This document shows positions 9,074-17,105 of a DNA stretch of 64,000 bases, piece by piece. Under the pieces are notes generated by a model. It saw nothing but the letters and a program-made list of their open reading frames with translations. It was not told where the DNA came from and searched no databases. The stretch is from Micromonospora polyrhachis. Lineage in GTDB: Bacteria > Actinomycetota > Actinomycetes > Mycobacteriales > Micromonosporaceae. Each line of letters opens with the position of its first letter. The first letter of the stretch is position 1. A program made the position numbers and the translations under genes. The stretch is from contig NZ_JACHJW010000001.1 of the NCBI RefSeq assembly GCF_014203835.1, positions 2,926,501-2,990,500 of the forward strand, given 5' to 3'.

Positions 9074-10399
9074 TCAACCGTCACCCGCTGGCACCATCGA
9101 CCAGCTGGTGCCCGCACCGGTGTCGCTGAGCCGTAGCCCGCCGGCCACGAGGGCGTCGCGAATCGTGTCCGCCGCCGCATAGGAACGCTGTCGCCGTAGC
9201 TGATCGCGCAGTTCGATCAGCGGCTCCACCAGTGGCCGCAGTCGCTCGTCAGGGTCGCGGAGCCCCTGCCCGGCGGCTTCGCCGAGTCGTACGATCAGGC
9301 TTCGCAGTACGGACCGGGCCTTGTCGACGCCGTCGTCCTCGTCGGTGTCAGCGGCCCAAGACCGGATTACCGTCTCCAGATCGAGTACGGCCTGGGTCAG
9401 CGCCACGGCGTTCCGCCGCTGCCGGGCGTCCTCGAACCGCCGCTCGCAGTCGATGGTCACCTCGGCCAGGGTGGATGGGGGCGTCGAGTGGGCGTTGCCC
9501 TGCCCTGGGGTCCGCAGCGGCGCGGTGGGTATCCCGGCGGTCCGGCCCTGGCGGACCAGGGTCCGTAGTTCAATCAGGGTGGTCGTGGTCCCGGCGGGGA
9601 GCACCACACTGTGCCCGGCCCGGCGGACGGTCAGGCTGCCCCGGCCCACCACCTCCACGGTGGCCGCCACCAGGTCGAACACCACCGCGGTGTGCTCGTC
9701 CACACCGAGGACGGCGGCGTCGGCCGGCATCTGGTGCTCCAACCGGGCGAGCCGTCGTTCGCCAAGGTAGGAGTAGCGGGTGTCGTGGGTTCCGCCCTCG
9801 GCGTTGTCGTAGTGCGGGACGACCGCCACCTTGAGCCCGAGGCAGCCGAGCAGATCCAGTCCGTCGAGCCAGTACGGCGTGGTGCCCACCTTGTAGATCT
9901 CGTAGACCGGTACGGCGTACCGCCCCATCGTGGCTGCCGCCGCCGAGGCGAACACCACGACACCCCGAGGACAGGTCAGCCGGTCGCGTAGTGCCTGCTC
10001 CACCGGGCCGTTTCGCCAGCAGGCGAGGGCGTACGTCGGACTGCCCGGCCCGGAGAAGATCCAGTCTGCCGATCGGAGCATGGCCAAACCATGATCGATG
10101 GTTGCGGCAGCGGCCCGGCCAGGGTGCTCGTCCGGCCGGGCGGGCCGGTCGTACGGTTGCCCACGCATGCCGGGTGCCACCGTGACCGGCAGTCCGACGC
10201 GGCGACGGAAGTAGTCCTGTGCCCGGGCGGATATGTCGGCGACGTTCTCCTGGAACCCGTACGGCGTCTCCAGCAGGACCGCGTTCGACGGCCGGCTGGG
10301 CAACGCACGGACCAGATTCTGGTGGACGCTGACCATCGTGGGACTCGTCTCACCGGAACCCATGATCGCGACGATGCCCGGCTCCGTCGAGTGCTTCAT
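9074..10399 (-). CDS. Peptidase S51/cyanophycinase-like protein fused to a CysRS-like C-terminal domain
   Basis: The ATG at 10399 with GGGAGG eight bases upstream gives 441 residues; a longer frame to 10525 has no ribosome site. Residues 1-260 look like a class I glutamine-amidotransferase fold of the S51/cyanophycinase type: IMGSGETSPTM near the start, an elbow VVFASAAAATMG in place of the usual GxSAG, then YEIYKVG and VVPHYDNAEGGTHDTR. Residues about 330-441 resemble the C-terminal helical and tail region of cysteinyl-tRNA synthetase, ending AADTIRDALVAGGLRLSDTG-x-GTSW. No synthetase catalytic core (HIGH/KMSKS) is present. The function is unknown; it might act on a peptide or amino-acid conjugate with RNA or partner binding by the tail. 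Confidence 0.8.
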   Translation of the reverse strand: MKHSTEPGIVAIMGSGETSPTMVSVHQNLVRALPSRPSNAVLLETPYGFQENVADISARAQDYFRRRVGLPVTVAPGMRGQPYDRPARPDEHPGRAAAATIDHGLAMLRSADWIFSGPGSPTYALACWRNGPVEQALRDRLTCPRGVVVFASAAAATMGRYAVPVYEIYKVGTTPYWLDGLDLLGCLGLKVAVVPHYDNAEGGTHDTRYSYLGERRLARLEHQMPADAAVLGVDEHTAVVFDLVAATVEVVGRGSLTVRRAGHSVVLPAGTTTTLIELRTLVRQGRTAGIPTAPLRTPGQGNAHSTPPSTLAEVTIDCERRFEDARQRRNAVALTQAVLDLETVIRSWAADTDEDDGVDKARSVLRSLIVRLGEAAGQGLRDPDERLRPLVEPLIELRDQLRRQRSYAAADTIRDALVAGGLRLSDTGAGTSWSMVPAGDG

Positions 10400-11099
10400 G
10401 GGCTGCCTCCCGGTAGCCGAACGACGACTCGCCAGAGTGCTCACCAGACGGTAACCCGCCGCTCTCGGGAAGTCACGAGCGGCTGGAGAAGTGGTATTCC
10501 GGTTCTTATTGCAAGAGATCGGCAACTACGCCATGCTTGCAGTACGACTCTCGGCGGTTCGCCGCGGAGGTCTTGCGATGATCCCGGGCGTCCGGGTGAT
10601 CCACCAGTACGGGACAGACTGGCACGCCATGCACGGTGGATGTCAGCGGACCTGACCGGTCCGAGCAAATCCCGCACCGGTGGGCACTCGGACGCCCATT
10701 CGCGTACCGGATCGGCCTCGCCCAGGTCAGAGCGCTGACCATGTCGGCGGGAGCGACAAGAGAAACCGGTGCTGCAGCCAGCGGATCTCACCCAGACGGT
10801 GAGCCGTCGACACTTCGAGGTGTTCGATCAGTGGCAACGGGTCTGCGACCATCTCGACGGAGACCCGTCCGATCAACGGCCATACGGCAGATGAGCCGTT
10901 CGACATGCCATTCCCAACCCGGGTGAGCTGACCGGGGATTCCCCGGAGCGCCGGGCAGGGCGCACCACTGGCGCACCTCGTACCGCCACCGTTTGCTTCA
11001 GCGCCGGGCCGGGTAGCCAGTGACTGCCGCAGCACGGCCGGCGTCTGCGGACCGTGCCGGCAAATCGGGAGCATCTCATCGAATCCTGAGGAGGAAAAG
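10400..11099. other. 700-base region without a convincing gene
   Basis: GC is lower than in neighbouring genes and reading frames on both strands are short. Two candidates deserve mention. A GTG frame at 10769-10894 (+) encodes 41 residues with a protein-like sequence (QTVSRRHFEVFDQWQRVCDH) but lacks a strong ribosome site. A minus frame at 10506-10742 encodes 78 residues with CGIC, VCP and YCKHG, like a degenerate zinc ribbon. Codon bias is weak in both. I read the region as regulatory or as decayed coding sequence. The GAGGAGG at about 11088 belongs to the next gene. Confidence 0.35.
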
Positions 11100-11474
11100 A
11101 TGAGCACCCAGGCACCTGTTAGGTCTGAGCAACAAATGCCGAACCGGCTACCGAACAGGCCGGAACCGGACATGGCCCACCGGCCCACCCGGGAAATGGA
11201 CATGCGAGGCGTAGCCGACCACGTCCACCCGGCACCGACACCCGGCACGGAGACCAAACCGGCGCTGAAGAGCACCGAGCTGTACGTCTATCTGGCAGCG
11301 GTGGCCGGTGTGCTGATCGCGTCGCAGATCGTGGGGCGCAACAGCACCGGGGTAGACATCTTCCGAGCTGACAACGCCTGGTTCATGATCACGTTGTTGA
11401 CGATCGGTTACCTGGTCAGCCGCGGTCTGGCCAAGGCCGGTAGCGCCTGGCGTGGCGGCGGCAAGCGGGAGTGA
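11100..11474 (+). CDS. Small two-helix membrane protein, 124 residues
   Basis: The ATG follows TGAGGAGGAAAAG, a near-ideal ribosome site. The first 55 residues are polar and disordered, with several Met/Pro and His (MAHRPTREMDMRGVADHVHP). Two membrane helices follow, about 60-78 (VYLAAVAGVLIASQIV) and 92-112 (WFMITLLTIGYLVSRGLA), then a basic end (WRGGGKRE). Both tails would lie in the cytoplasm. No catalytic motif is seen and the family is not recognised, though proteins of this shape are common in actinomycetes. A hairpin follows 30 bases after the stop, so it is probably transcribed alone. Confidence 0.75.
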   Translation: MSTQAPVRSEQQMPNRLPNRPEPDMAHRPTREMDMRGVADHVHPAPTPGTETKPALKSTELYVYLAAVAGVLIASQIVGRNSTGVDIFRADNAWFMITLLTIGYLVSRGLAKAGSAWRGGGKRE

Positions 11475-11504
11475 CCCGTACGGGTAGCCAACACGACGGC
11501 TGCT

Positions 11505-11531
11505 GTGGCCCCCGGTCTGTCCGGGGGCCAC
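11505..11531. terminator. Hairpin terminator
   Basis: Perfect 11-base arms (11505-11515, 11521-11531) flank the loop TCTGT, 30 bases after the small membrane protein gene. Confidence 0.8.
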
Positions 11532-11533
11532 AG

Positions 11534-11620
11534 CGACGTCACTCGCCCAGCGACCTCACTCGCCCAGCGACGTCACTCGTCCGGGTGGCCTCATTTGTCC
11601 AGCGCGACGTCACTGGTCCA
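11534..11620. repeat. Short tandem repeats, 17-base unit, five degenerate copies
   Basis: Copies starting at 11534, 11551 and 11568 differ by only a few bases from CGACGTCACTCGCCCAG. Two more diverged copies follow (11585-11601 and 11602-11620, the last two bases longer). The core GACGTCAC is itself near-palindromic. The array lies in the leader of the diiron-oxidase gene at 11686, so it could be an array of binding sites or simple slippage. Confidence 0.75.
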
Positions 11621-11685
11621 GAGCAGAAGCAACACCGGTTGGTCTCCGACCGGATCGGAGCAGAGCCCATGCGGCAGGAGTGCAC

Positions 11686-12726
11686 ATGCGAACACCGTCA
11701 AGCCGGGGACCGGTCTCGTCGGCCCTGATCACGGCACTGACCGGAACACCGACGCCGCTGCCAGCCGGCCTTGCCGGCACCTGGGACGGAACCGACCCGC
11801 TCTCCGACGACGACCTTCAACTCTCCCTCTTCATCTGCTACGAACTGCACTATCGCGGATGGTCGGACGTGGACGACCGATGGGAGTGGGAGCCGTCCCT
11901 GCTCGCCCTACGCGCCGAAGCGGAGACACGTTTCGAGTGCGCCCTACGCCGACTCGTGCCCACCCCGTCCCCGGTGGAACCGGTCGGGATACCACAGGCG
12001 CTGGCGCGGCTGGTCGCCGAGGACAGCGGTCCGTCCCTCGCGGCCGAACTGCACCGACACCCCGACCTGGAACGTTTCCGGGAGTTCGTCATTCATCGCT
12101 CCGTCTACCACCTCAAAGAGGCCGATCCGCACAGTTGGGGCATCCCCCGCCTGACGGGAGCAGCGAAGGTCGCCCTACTTGAGATCCAGTTCGACGAGTA
12201 CGGCAGCGGTCGTCCGGAACGGATGCACTCCGAGCTGTTCCGGGACACCATGCGCTGGTTCGGGCTCCGCCACGACTACGGGCACTACGTGGATGCCGTA
12301 CCGGCGGTGACGCTGGCAACCAACAACCTGATGTCCCTGTTCGGTCTGCACCGCCGTTGGCGGGGCGCGCTGCTGGGGCACCTGGCGGCCTTCGAGATGA
12401 CGTCGTCGCTACCCAACCGCCGCTACGGGGACGCCCTACGTAGGCTCGGCGCGCCCACCACCGCGACCCGGTTCTACGACGAGCACGTGGTGGCGGACGC
12501 CGTACACGAACAGATCGCCGCCACCGACCTCTGCGGCTCGTTCGCCACCGCCGAGCCGGACCGGGCCGGCGATGTCCTCTTCGGTGCGGCGTGCGGACTG
12601 GCGCTGGACCGGGCGTTCGCGACCTGGGTCCTGGACAGTTGGCAAGCCGGAGACAGCTCACTTCGGGCGGACCACGTGACGCACCCGGAGACATCCGCGA
12701 TCACCGACGCGGTGCCGGTCGGATGA
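11686..12726 (+). CDS. Iron-containing redox enzyme family protein (heme-oxygenase-like diiron oxidase)
   Basis: The ATG at 11686 is chosen because CAGGAG lies five bases upstream; the frame could also open at the GTG at 11680. The 346-residue product is alpha-helical. It has the spaced Glu/His/Asp pattern of the heme-oxygenase-like diiron superfamily: ICYELHYRG near 50, RSVYHLKEADPHSW near 145, LLEIQFDEYGSGRPERMH near 167-184, and RHDYGHYVDA near 200. Members catalyse O2-dependent cuts and oxidations of diverse metabolites. The substrate here is unknown. It overlaps the glycosyltransferase gene by four bases (ATGA), so the two act in one transcript. The nearby CDGSH protein may serve it as an electron carrier, which is inference. 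Confidence 0.8.
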   Translation: MRTPSSRGPVSSALITALTGTPTPLPAGLAGTWDGTDPLSDDDLQLSLFICYELHYRGWSDVDDRWEWEPSLLALRAEAETRFECALRRLVPTPSPVEPVGIPQALARLVAEDSGPSLAAELHRHPDLERFREFVIHRSVYHLKEADPHSWGIPRLTGAAKVALLEIQFDEYGSGRPERMHSELFRDTMRWFGLRHDYGHYVDAVPAVTLATNNLMSLFGLHRRWRGALLGHLAAFEMTSSLPNRRYGDALRRLGAPTTATRFYDEHVVADAVHEQIAATDLCGSFATAEPDRAGDVLFGAACGLALDRAFATWVLDSWQAGDSSLRADHVTHPETSAITDAVPVG

Positions 12727-13745
12727 GCCGTTCCGGCGGCCCGACCCGGCTCGCCGCCGAGTACGTCCTGCCGCTGCGGTGGACCGACGACGGCGGTCTG
12801 CCCGACCTGACCGCGTACCTGCACTGGCTACGACACCGGGTGGACGTGACCGTTGTGGACGGGTCACCGTCCGCGTTGTTCACCCGGCACGCCGCCCAAT
12901 GGGGGCGACTGGTCCGTCATCTGCGCCCCGATCCGGTGGCGGGCGACGCCAACGGCAAGGTGACCGGAGTGACCACCGGTATCGCGCGGGCCCGGCACGA
13001 GCGGGTGATCATCGCGGATGACGACATCCGCTACGACGACCACGCGCTCGACGCCATCTGCCGGTCCCTGGACGCCGCCGACCTCGTACGACCGCAGAAC
13101 TACTTCCGTCCGCTGCCGTGGCATGCCCGCTGGGACACCGGTCGGATTCTGCTGAACCGGGCCTGCGGCGGCGACTTCCCCGGCACCTTCGGGCTCCGTC
13201 GATCGCTGTTCCAACGGATGGGCGGCTACGCCGCCGACGTGCTGTTCGAAAACCTCGAACTCATCCGGACCGTCCGGGCGCACAACGGGGTCGAGGCCCG
13301 TCCGGCTGATCTCTTCGTCCGCCGTCTGCCGCCCGCCACCGCGCACTTCCTTCGGCAGCGCGTCCGTCAGGCGTACGACGATCTGGCCATGCCGGCCCGA
13401 ATGGCGCTCTTCCTCGGCGTGCTGCCGGCTGTGGCCGGCAGCCTGGCCATCCGGCGGACCCGACCGTTGCTGCTTGTCGGCGCGGGCATCATCGGGCTGG
13501 CGGAGTACGGCCGACGACGAGGGGGCGGATCCGCCGTCTTTCCCGCCACCGGCGCACTTCTGGCCCCCGGTTGGGTGCTGGAACGGGCCGTGTGCAGTTG
13601 GTCGGCCCTGGGGTTACGTCTGTTCCGGGGTGGCGTCTGGTACGCCGGCGGACGGTTCCGGCGGGCAGCCCACAGTCAACGCCATCTCGATCGGGCGGCC
13701 CACCGCCAACGCCACCTTGATTGGGCAGGACGTTCAGCCAGATGA
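12723..13745 (+). CDS. Family 2 glycosyltransferase-like membrane protein
   Basis: The ATG overlaps the preceding stop (ATGA) and gives 340 residues. The N-terminal 230 residues fit a GT-A fold: a nucleotide-sugar-binding start (VLPLRWTDDGGLPDLTAYL), ARARHERVIIADDDIRYDDH with the metal-binding DDD at about 98-100, and an acceptor-side GGDFPGTFGLRRSLFQRMGGY. Two or three hydrophobic segments follow (about 220-295), which suggests membrane attachment and a lipid-linked acceptor. The last 30 residues contain a repeated RAAHxQRHLD unit. The sugar and acceptor cannot be read from the sequence. It converges with the CDGSH gene, leaving 19 bases between stops. Confidence 0.78.
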   Translation: MSRSGGPTRLAAEYVLPLRWTDDGGLPDLTAYLHWLRHRVDVTVVDGSPSALFTRHAAQWGRLVRHLRPDPVAGDANGKVTGVTTGIARARHERVIIADDDIRYDDHALDAICRSLDAADLVRPQNYFRPLPWHARWDTGRILLNRACGGDFPGTFGLRRSLFQRMGGYAADVLFENLELIRTVRAHNGVEARPADLFVRRLPPATAHFLRQRVRQAYDDLAMPARMALFLGVLPAVAGSLAIRRTRPLLLVGAGIIGLAEYGRRRGGGSAVFPATGALLAPGWVLERAVCSWSALGLRLFRGGVWYAGGRFRRAAHSQRHLDRAAHRQRHLDWAGRSAR

Positions 13746-13764
13746 GCCGGGCCGCCACAACCGG

Positions 13765-14055
13765 TCAGGTGGTCGTCGTGTTCTCCGGGGCTGCCGCTGT
13801 GTTGTCCGGGGCTGCCGTCGGCTCGGCCCACCCCGTCTCGGCGTGACTGGGTGCCCGGAACCCGATCAGCTTGTGTGTGCCGTCGCAGAAGGGCTTGATG
13901 CCGGACTTCCCGCAGCGGCAGAGCGCGACCACCTGTCGATCGACGGTAATCTGCTCGCCCTGCGGCGTACGCAGGACGAAGTGTCCGCGCAGTAGCAGTG
14001 GGCCGTCTTCGTAGAACGTCACGGTCGGATCGGCGTCAGCATCGTTGGCCACCAC
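13765..14055 (-). CDS. CDGSH iron-sulfur domain protein
   Basis: This 96-residue protein carries the mitoNEET-type 2Fe-2S signature CRCGKSGIKPFCDGTH (Cys, Cys, Cys and His ligands) at about residues 46-61. The preceding beta-strands (GPLLLRGHFVLRTPQGEQI) complete the usual small fold. A GTG start follows GGAGGG. Residues after 70 are Thr/Ala-rich and likely disordered. Family members transfer electrons or clusters. The gene converges on the glycosyltransferase/diiron-oxidase pair and probably belongs to the same pathway, though no function is established by the sequence. Confidence 0.88.
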   Translation of the reverse strand: MVANDADADPTVTFYEDGPLLLRGHFVLRTPQGEQITVDRQVVALCRCGKSGIKPFCDGTHKLIGFRAPSHAETGWAEPTAAPDNTAAAPENTTTT

Positions 14056-14172
14056 CGGATGGTTCCCTCCGCCCGTACGGCGAAACGCCGATCCCGATCA
14101 GGTGTAGGGGCCGAAAGGCGACCGCCGGCAGATCCTGACGTTCATGTCCGGCTGAGTCGGGTAGGCGGATCC

Positions 14173-15390
14173 GTGCCCGCCGCCCACGAGCATCATGCCG
14201 ACTCGTCCCCGGCCGACGTGGTCGGGGACCAGATCGATGCGGCGCTGCGTCAGGTGCAGGAGCGCACCAGGGCAACGGCACGGGACCGCCGCAAGTTGGT
14301 GAACGTGGTGCTGATCCTCTCCGCGCAGTCTGGACTCGCCGCAGCGCTGGCCTGGGTGGTCGCCCACGAACTGCTCGGGAACCCTTCCCCGGTGTTCGCT
14401 CCTGGTGCCGCGGTGGGCACCATCGCCGCCGCCCTCGGGCAGCGGGCCCAACGGACCGTCGGGCTGCTACTCGGCATCGGCCTGGGCATCGTGGTCGGTG
14501 ACCTGCTGATGCTGCTCCTCGGTACCGGCCCGTGGCAGATCGGCACGATCGTGGCCCTGGCGATCGCGTCGGCGCTGGTGCTCAGCGGCGGCAGCGGGTC
14601 ACTGGTGGCCCAGGCGGGTGGTACGGCGGTGCTGATCTCCGCCGTCTCCCCAGCCGAACGGGACCTGGAGATCCCCCGAATCGTCGACGCGGCGGTGGGC
14701 AGCGGCGTCGGCCTGATCGTGGTGGCGCTGTTGCTGCCGCTCAACCCGCTCCGGCTCGTCGAGAAGGCGGCTCGTCCGGTGTTCTCGGTGCTCACCAGCC
14801 AACTCCGGGAGACCGCCGAGGCGTTGTCGGAGCGGAATCCGCAGCGGGCCATTCGCGCGCTGGACCGGGTGCGGGGGATGGGGACGGATGTCAGCCGTCT
14901 CCGTGATGCCCTCTCCGGAGCACAGGAGGTCGTCCTCATCTCACCTGCCCGCTGGCGTCGAAGACGGCCCCTCGCCCGATACGCACATGCCGTGGGGCAC
15001 ATGGAGCACTTCGTCCGGGACGTTCGTGGCCTGATCCGCCGCGCGGCAACCACGATCGAGCACGGCGAACCGATACCGGACGAACTCCCGTCGGCGGTGA
15101 ACCGGCTGGCCGAGGCGGTAGGACTGTTCCGCGCCGAGCACCGCGCCGACCGAGATCTCGACCTCACCCGCAAGACGGCGCTGCGGGCGGTGCACGAGGC
15201 AGCTCAGGCGTACACGGTGGATTCCGGGTTCTCGGGCAACGTCGTCGTCGCCCAGATCCGGACCGCCGCCAGCGACCTGCTCCGGGCTACCGGAATCGAT
15301 ACGGCCGACTCGAACTCCCTGGTCCGCCGTACGGCCAAGAACGCCGAGCGGGAGCGCGACCAGGCCCGAAACACCCCACGACGCGACTAA
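14173..15390 (+). CDS. FUSC/aromatic acid exporter-like membrane protein
   Basis: From a GTG with AGGCGG upstream the product is about 405 residues; the frame is open to 14059, but that extension overlaps the divergent CDGSH start and looks non-coding. Six hydrophobic segments lie between about residues 45 and 190 (VLILSAQSGLAAALAWVVAH, AVGTIAAALG, LLLGIGLGIVVGDLLMLLLG, TIVALAIASALVLSG, GGTAVLISAV, GSGVGLIVVALLLPL). A long cytoplasmic helical domain follows. This is the layout of the FUSC/ArAE exporters. Known members export aromatic acids or protect against envelope stress. The substrate here is unknown. CtaG starts nine bases downstream, so the two may be co-transcribed. Confidence 0.75.
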   Translation: MPAAHEHHADSSPADVVGDQIDAALRQVQERTRATARDRRKLVNVVLILSAQSGLAAALAWVVAHELLGNPSPVFAPGAAVGTIAAALGQRAQRTVGLLLGIGLGIVVGDLLMLLLGTGPWQIGTIVALAIASALVLSGGSGSLVAQAGGTAVLISAVSPAERDLEIPRIVDAAVGSGVGLIVVALLLPLNPLRLVEKAARPVFSVLTSQLRETAEALSERNPQRAIRALDRVRGMGTDVSRLRDALSGAQEVVLISPARWRRRRPLARYAHAVGHMEHFVRDVRGLIRRAATTIEHGEPIPDELPSAVNRLAEAVGLFRAEHRADRDLDLTRKTALRAVHEAAQAYTVDSGFSGNVVVAQIRTAASDLLRATGIDTADSNSLVRRTAKNAERERDQARNTPRRD

Positions 15391-15399
15391 TCTGGTGGA

Positions 15400-16329
15400 A
15401 TGTCCGGCCAGCTGGGGCTGTCCCACCTCGCGCACGGCGGATCAGGCTCGCCGATGTCGGACCTGATCGACCTGGTCGTGGTCGTGCTGGCCCTGGCCGC
15501 GACACTGCTCCACCTCTCCGGTGCCCGCCGGCTCCGCACCAGCGACCGGGGCCGCCGTGAACTCCCGCCGTGGCGGTCCGCCGCCTTCGCGGTCGGCACC
15601 CTCGTCGGGCTGGTGAGCGTGTCCGCCCCGATGGAGCATCTGGCCGAGGAGCTGTTCTCGGCACACATGGCCCAACACCTGCTGCTCTCGTTCGTCTGCG
15701 CACCGCTGGTCGTACTCGGCCGGCCCGCCGTCGTGTTCGCGGTCGCCCTCGGTCACCGGTACGCCCGGGTCGTCCGCCCGCTGCGTCGGCTGGCCGTACG
15801 GACGCGGGGCCGGAGCAGCGCACTGGTCGTACTCGCCGCGCTGCACATCGTCCCGTGGCTGTGTTGGCACGTGCCCGCCAGCTACGACCTCGCGGTCCGG
15901 CTCCCCGTCGTACACGTCGTCGAACACGTCACCCTGGTGCTGTCGGGAATGGTCCTGATCTGGCTGGTCCTCGGGCGGGTCCCGACCGCGCCGGCGTTCG
16001 CCCTGCTGTTGACGGGGATGGCAACGATGGGGGCGCTGGCGGCCGTGCTGGCCTTCGGCACAGTCCCGCTCTACACCGGACACACCCCACAGGTGTGGGA
16101 CCTCACCGCACTGGAGGACCAGCAACTCGGCGGAGCGTTGATGTGGTTCCCCGGTTCCCTGGCCTACGTGGTAGCCGTCGTCGCGCTGGTGTACGCCCGG
16201 TTGCTACGCCCCCGCGCCGCGCTACCCGACCGGCAGTCGCCGGCACCACCCCGGGAGCCGACCGCACCACCCGACCGGGACGTGGCCGCCTACCCGACCG
16301 GCCAGCCGCATCACCGGCCGTACAGGTAG
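15400..16329 (+). CDS. ctaG: Cytochrome c oxidase assembly protein, caa3_CtaG family
   Basis: The 309-residue protein has seven or eight membrane segments and the CtaG family landmarks: a His-rich loop EHLAEELFSAHMAQHLLLSF near 76-95, a Trp/His cluster ALHIVPWLCWHVPASYD near 148, VVEHVTLVLSG near 178, and DQQLGGALMWFPGSLAYV near 245. CtaG proteins help insert copper into the oxidase. This fits the caa3 oxidase genes lying convergent just downstream. The stop overlaps the end of the cytochrome c gene on the other strand by 19 bases. The Pro-rich C-terminus (PAPPREPTAPPDRD) is cytoplasmic or disordered. Confidence 0.88.
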   Translation: MSGQLGLSHLAHGGSGSPMSDLIDLVVVVLALAATLLHLSGARRLRTSDRGRRELPPWRSAAFAVGTLVGLVSVSAPMEHLAEELFSAHMAQHLLLSFVCAPLVVLGRPAVVFAVALGHRYARVVRPLRRLAVRTRGRSSALVVLAALHIVPWLCWHVPASYDLAVRLPVVHVVEHVTLVLSGMVLIWLVLGRVPTAPAFALLLTGMATMGALAAVLAFGTVPLYTGHTPQVWDLTALEDQQLGGALMWFPGSLAYVVAVVALVYARLLRPRAALPDRQSPAPPREPTAPPDRDVAAYPTGQPHHRPYR

Positions 16330-16691
16330 GCAGCCATGTCCCGGGCGTCCTGCTCGGTGACACCGAGATCGGGCATCAACGTCCCCGGCTCGACCGCCTG
16401 TGGATGCTGTAACCACCCGACCAGTTCCTCCGGCCGGTTCGGCACCTGGCCGGCGATGTACAACCGCTCGGCGAAGTCGTCGAGATCGGGCCCCACGCCC
16501 CGGCTCACACTCGGCACCCCCGGTACGGCATGGCAGGAGGTACAGCCGTAGTGGATGATCCGCTCCCGACCCCGCCCGGGATCACCGTTCACCACCGGGG
16601 CCGTCGGCTGGTCCCCGGCGCAACCAGTGAGGGCCGCGAACGCGCCGACACACAGGACCGCCACGGCGACCGGAACGAGACGGTTGCTCAC
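16311..16691 (-). CDS. Cytochrome c lipoprotein (class I, single haem)
   Basis: A GTG start overlapping the upstream TGA (GTGA) gives 126 residues. Residues 1-23 are a signal ending in the lipobox LTGC, so the mature protein should be lipid-anchored outside the membrane. The haem motif CTSCH is at about 50-54, and the distal methionine is likely in GTLMPDLGV near 105. It is the last gene of the oxidase operon and would shuttle electrons toward the caa3 oxidase or serve as an extra subunit. A longer open frame upstream is only the shadow of the neighbouring gene. Confidence 0.88.
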   Translation of the reverse strand: MSNRLVPVAVAVLCVGAFAALTGCAGDQPTAPVVNGDPGRGRERIIHYGCTSCHAVPGVPSVSRGVGPDLDDFAERLYIAGQVPNRPEELVGWLQHPQAVEPGTLMPDLGVTEQDARDMAAYLYGR

Positions 16692-17104
16692 CCGCACACC
16701 TCCACGACGAACTGCGGCCAGGCGATGAGGACGATGCCGAAACCGAACACCACCGCCAGGCCGGCACCGACGTAGCCCAGGAAGACCAGCGGCGAACGCC
16801 GCCCCCGCCCGATCCGGCGGGCCACGACGAACCCGGCGATCCCGGCCAGGACCGTCACCAGGAACAGGACCGCGTTCAGCACGGTCAGGACAGCGAAGAT
16901 CGCCCCCTCCGGGGGCGGCTCGGCGACGCTGCCGTACGCCGAACAGGTGAAGTCCTGGATCGCATAGGACAGCGCGAGCGACAGCGCCCACGCGACCGGT
17001 GGCACCAGCAGGGCAGCGACGGCCAGTCGGGTGCGCTGGGCATCCCGGTCCAGTGCCCGGGTCGACCCACCCGACACCGGGCCAGTGCCTCGACTCGCCG
17101 TCAT
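16688..17104 (-). CDS. Four-helix membrane protein of the oxidase operon
   Basis: The 138-residue product has four hydrophobic segments (about 28-50, 68-92, 93-101 with preceding turn, and 108-135). Its ATG comes two bases after the CtaD stop and its own stop overlaps the cytochrome c start. The position between subunit I/III and cytochrome c, and its size, suggest an accessory or subunit-IV-like component of the oxidase. No metal-binding motif is visible apart from one cysteine in the loop (FTCSAYG) and one at the C-terminus (VEVCG). The role is inferred from context only. Confidence 0.75.
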   Translation of the reverse strand: MTASRGTGPVSGGSTRALDRDAQRTRLAVAALLVPPVAWALSLALSYAIQDFTCSAYGSVAEPPPEGAIFAVLTVLNAVLFLVTVLAGIAGFVVARRIGRGRRSPLVFLGYVGAGLAVVFGFGIVLIAWPQFVVEVCG

Positions 17105-17105
17105 C

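Noticed and set aside
10727-11275. 182-residue minus-strand frame next to the small membrane protein
   Set aside because: It overlaps the well-supported gene at 11100, has no ribosome site and mixed codon bias; only part of it looks protein-like.
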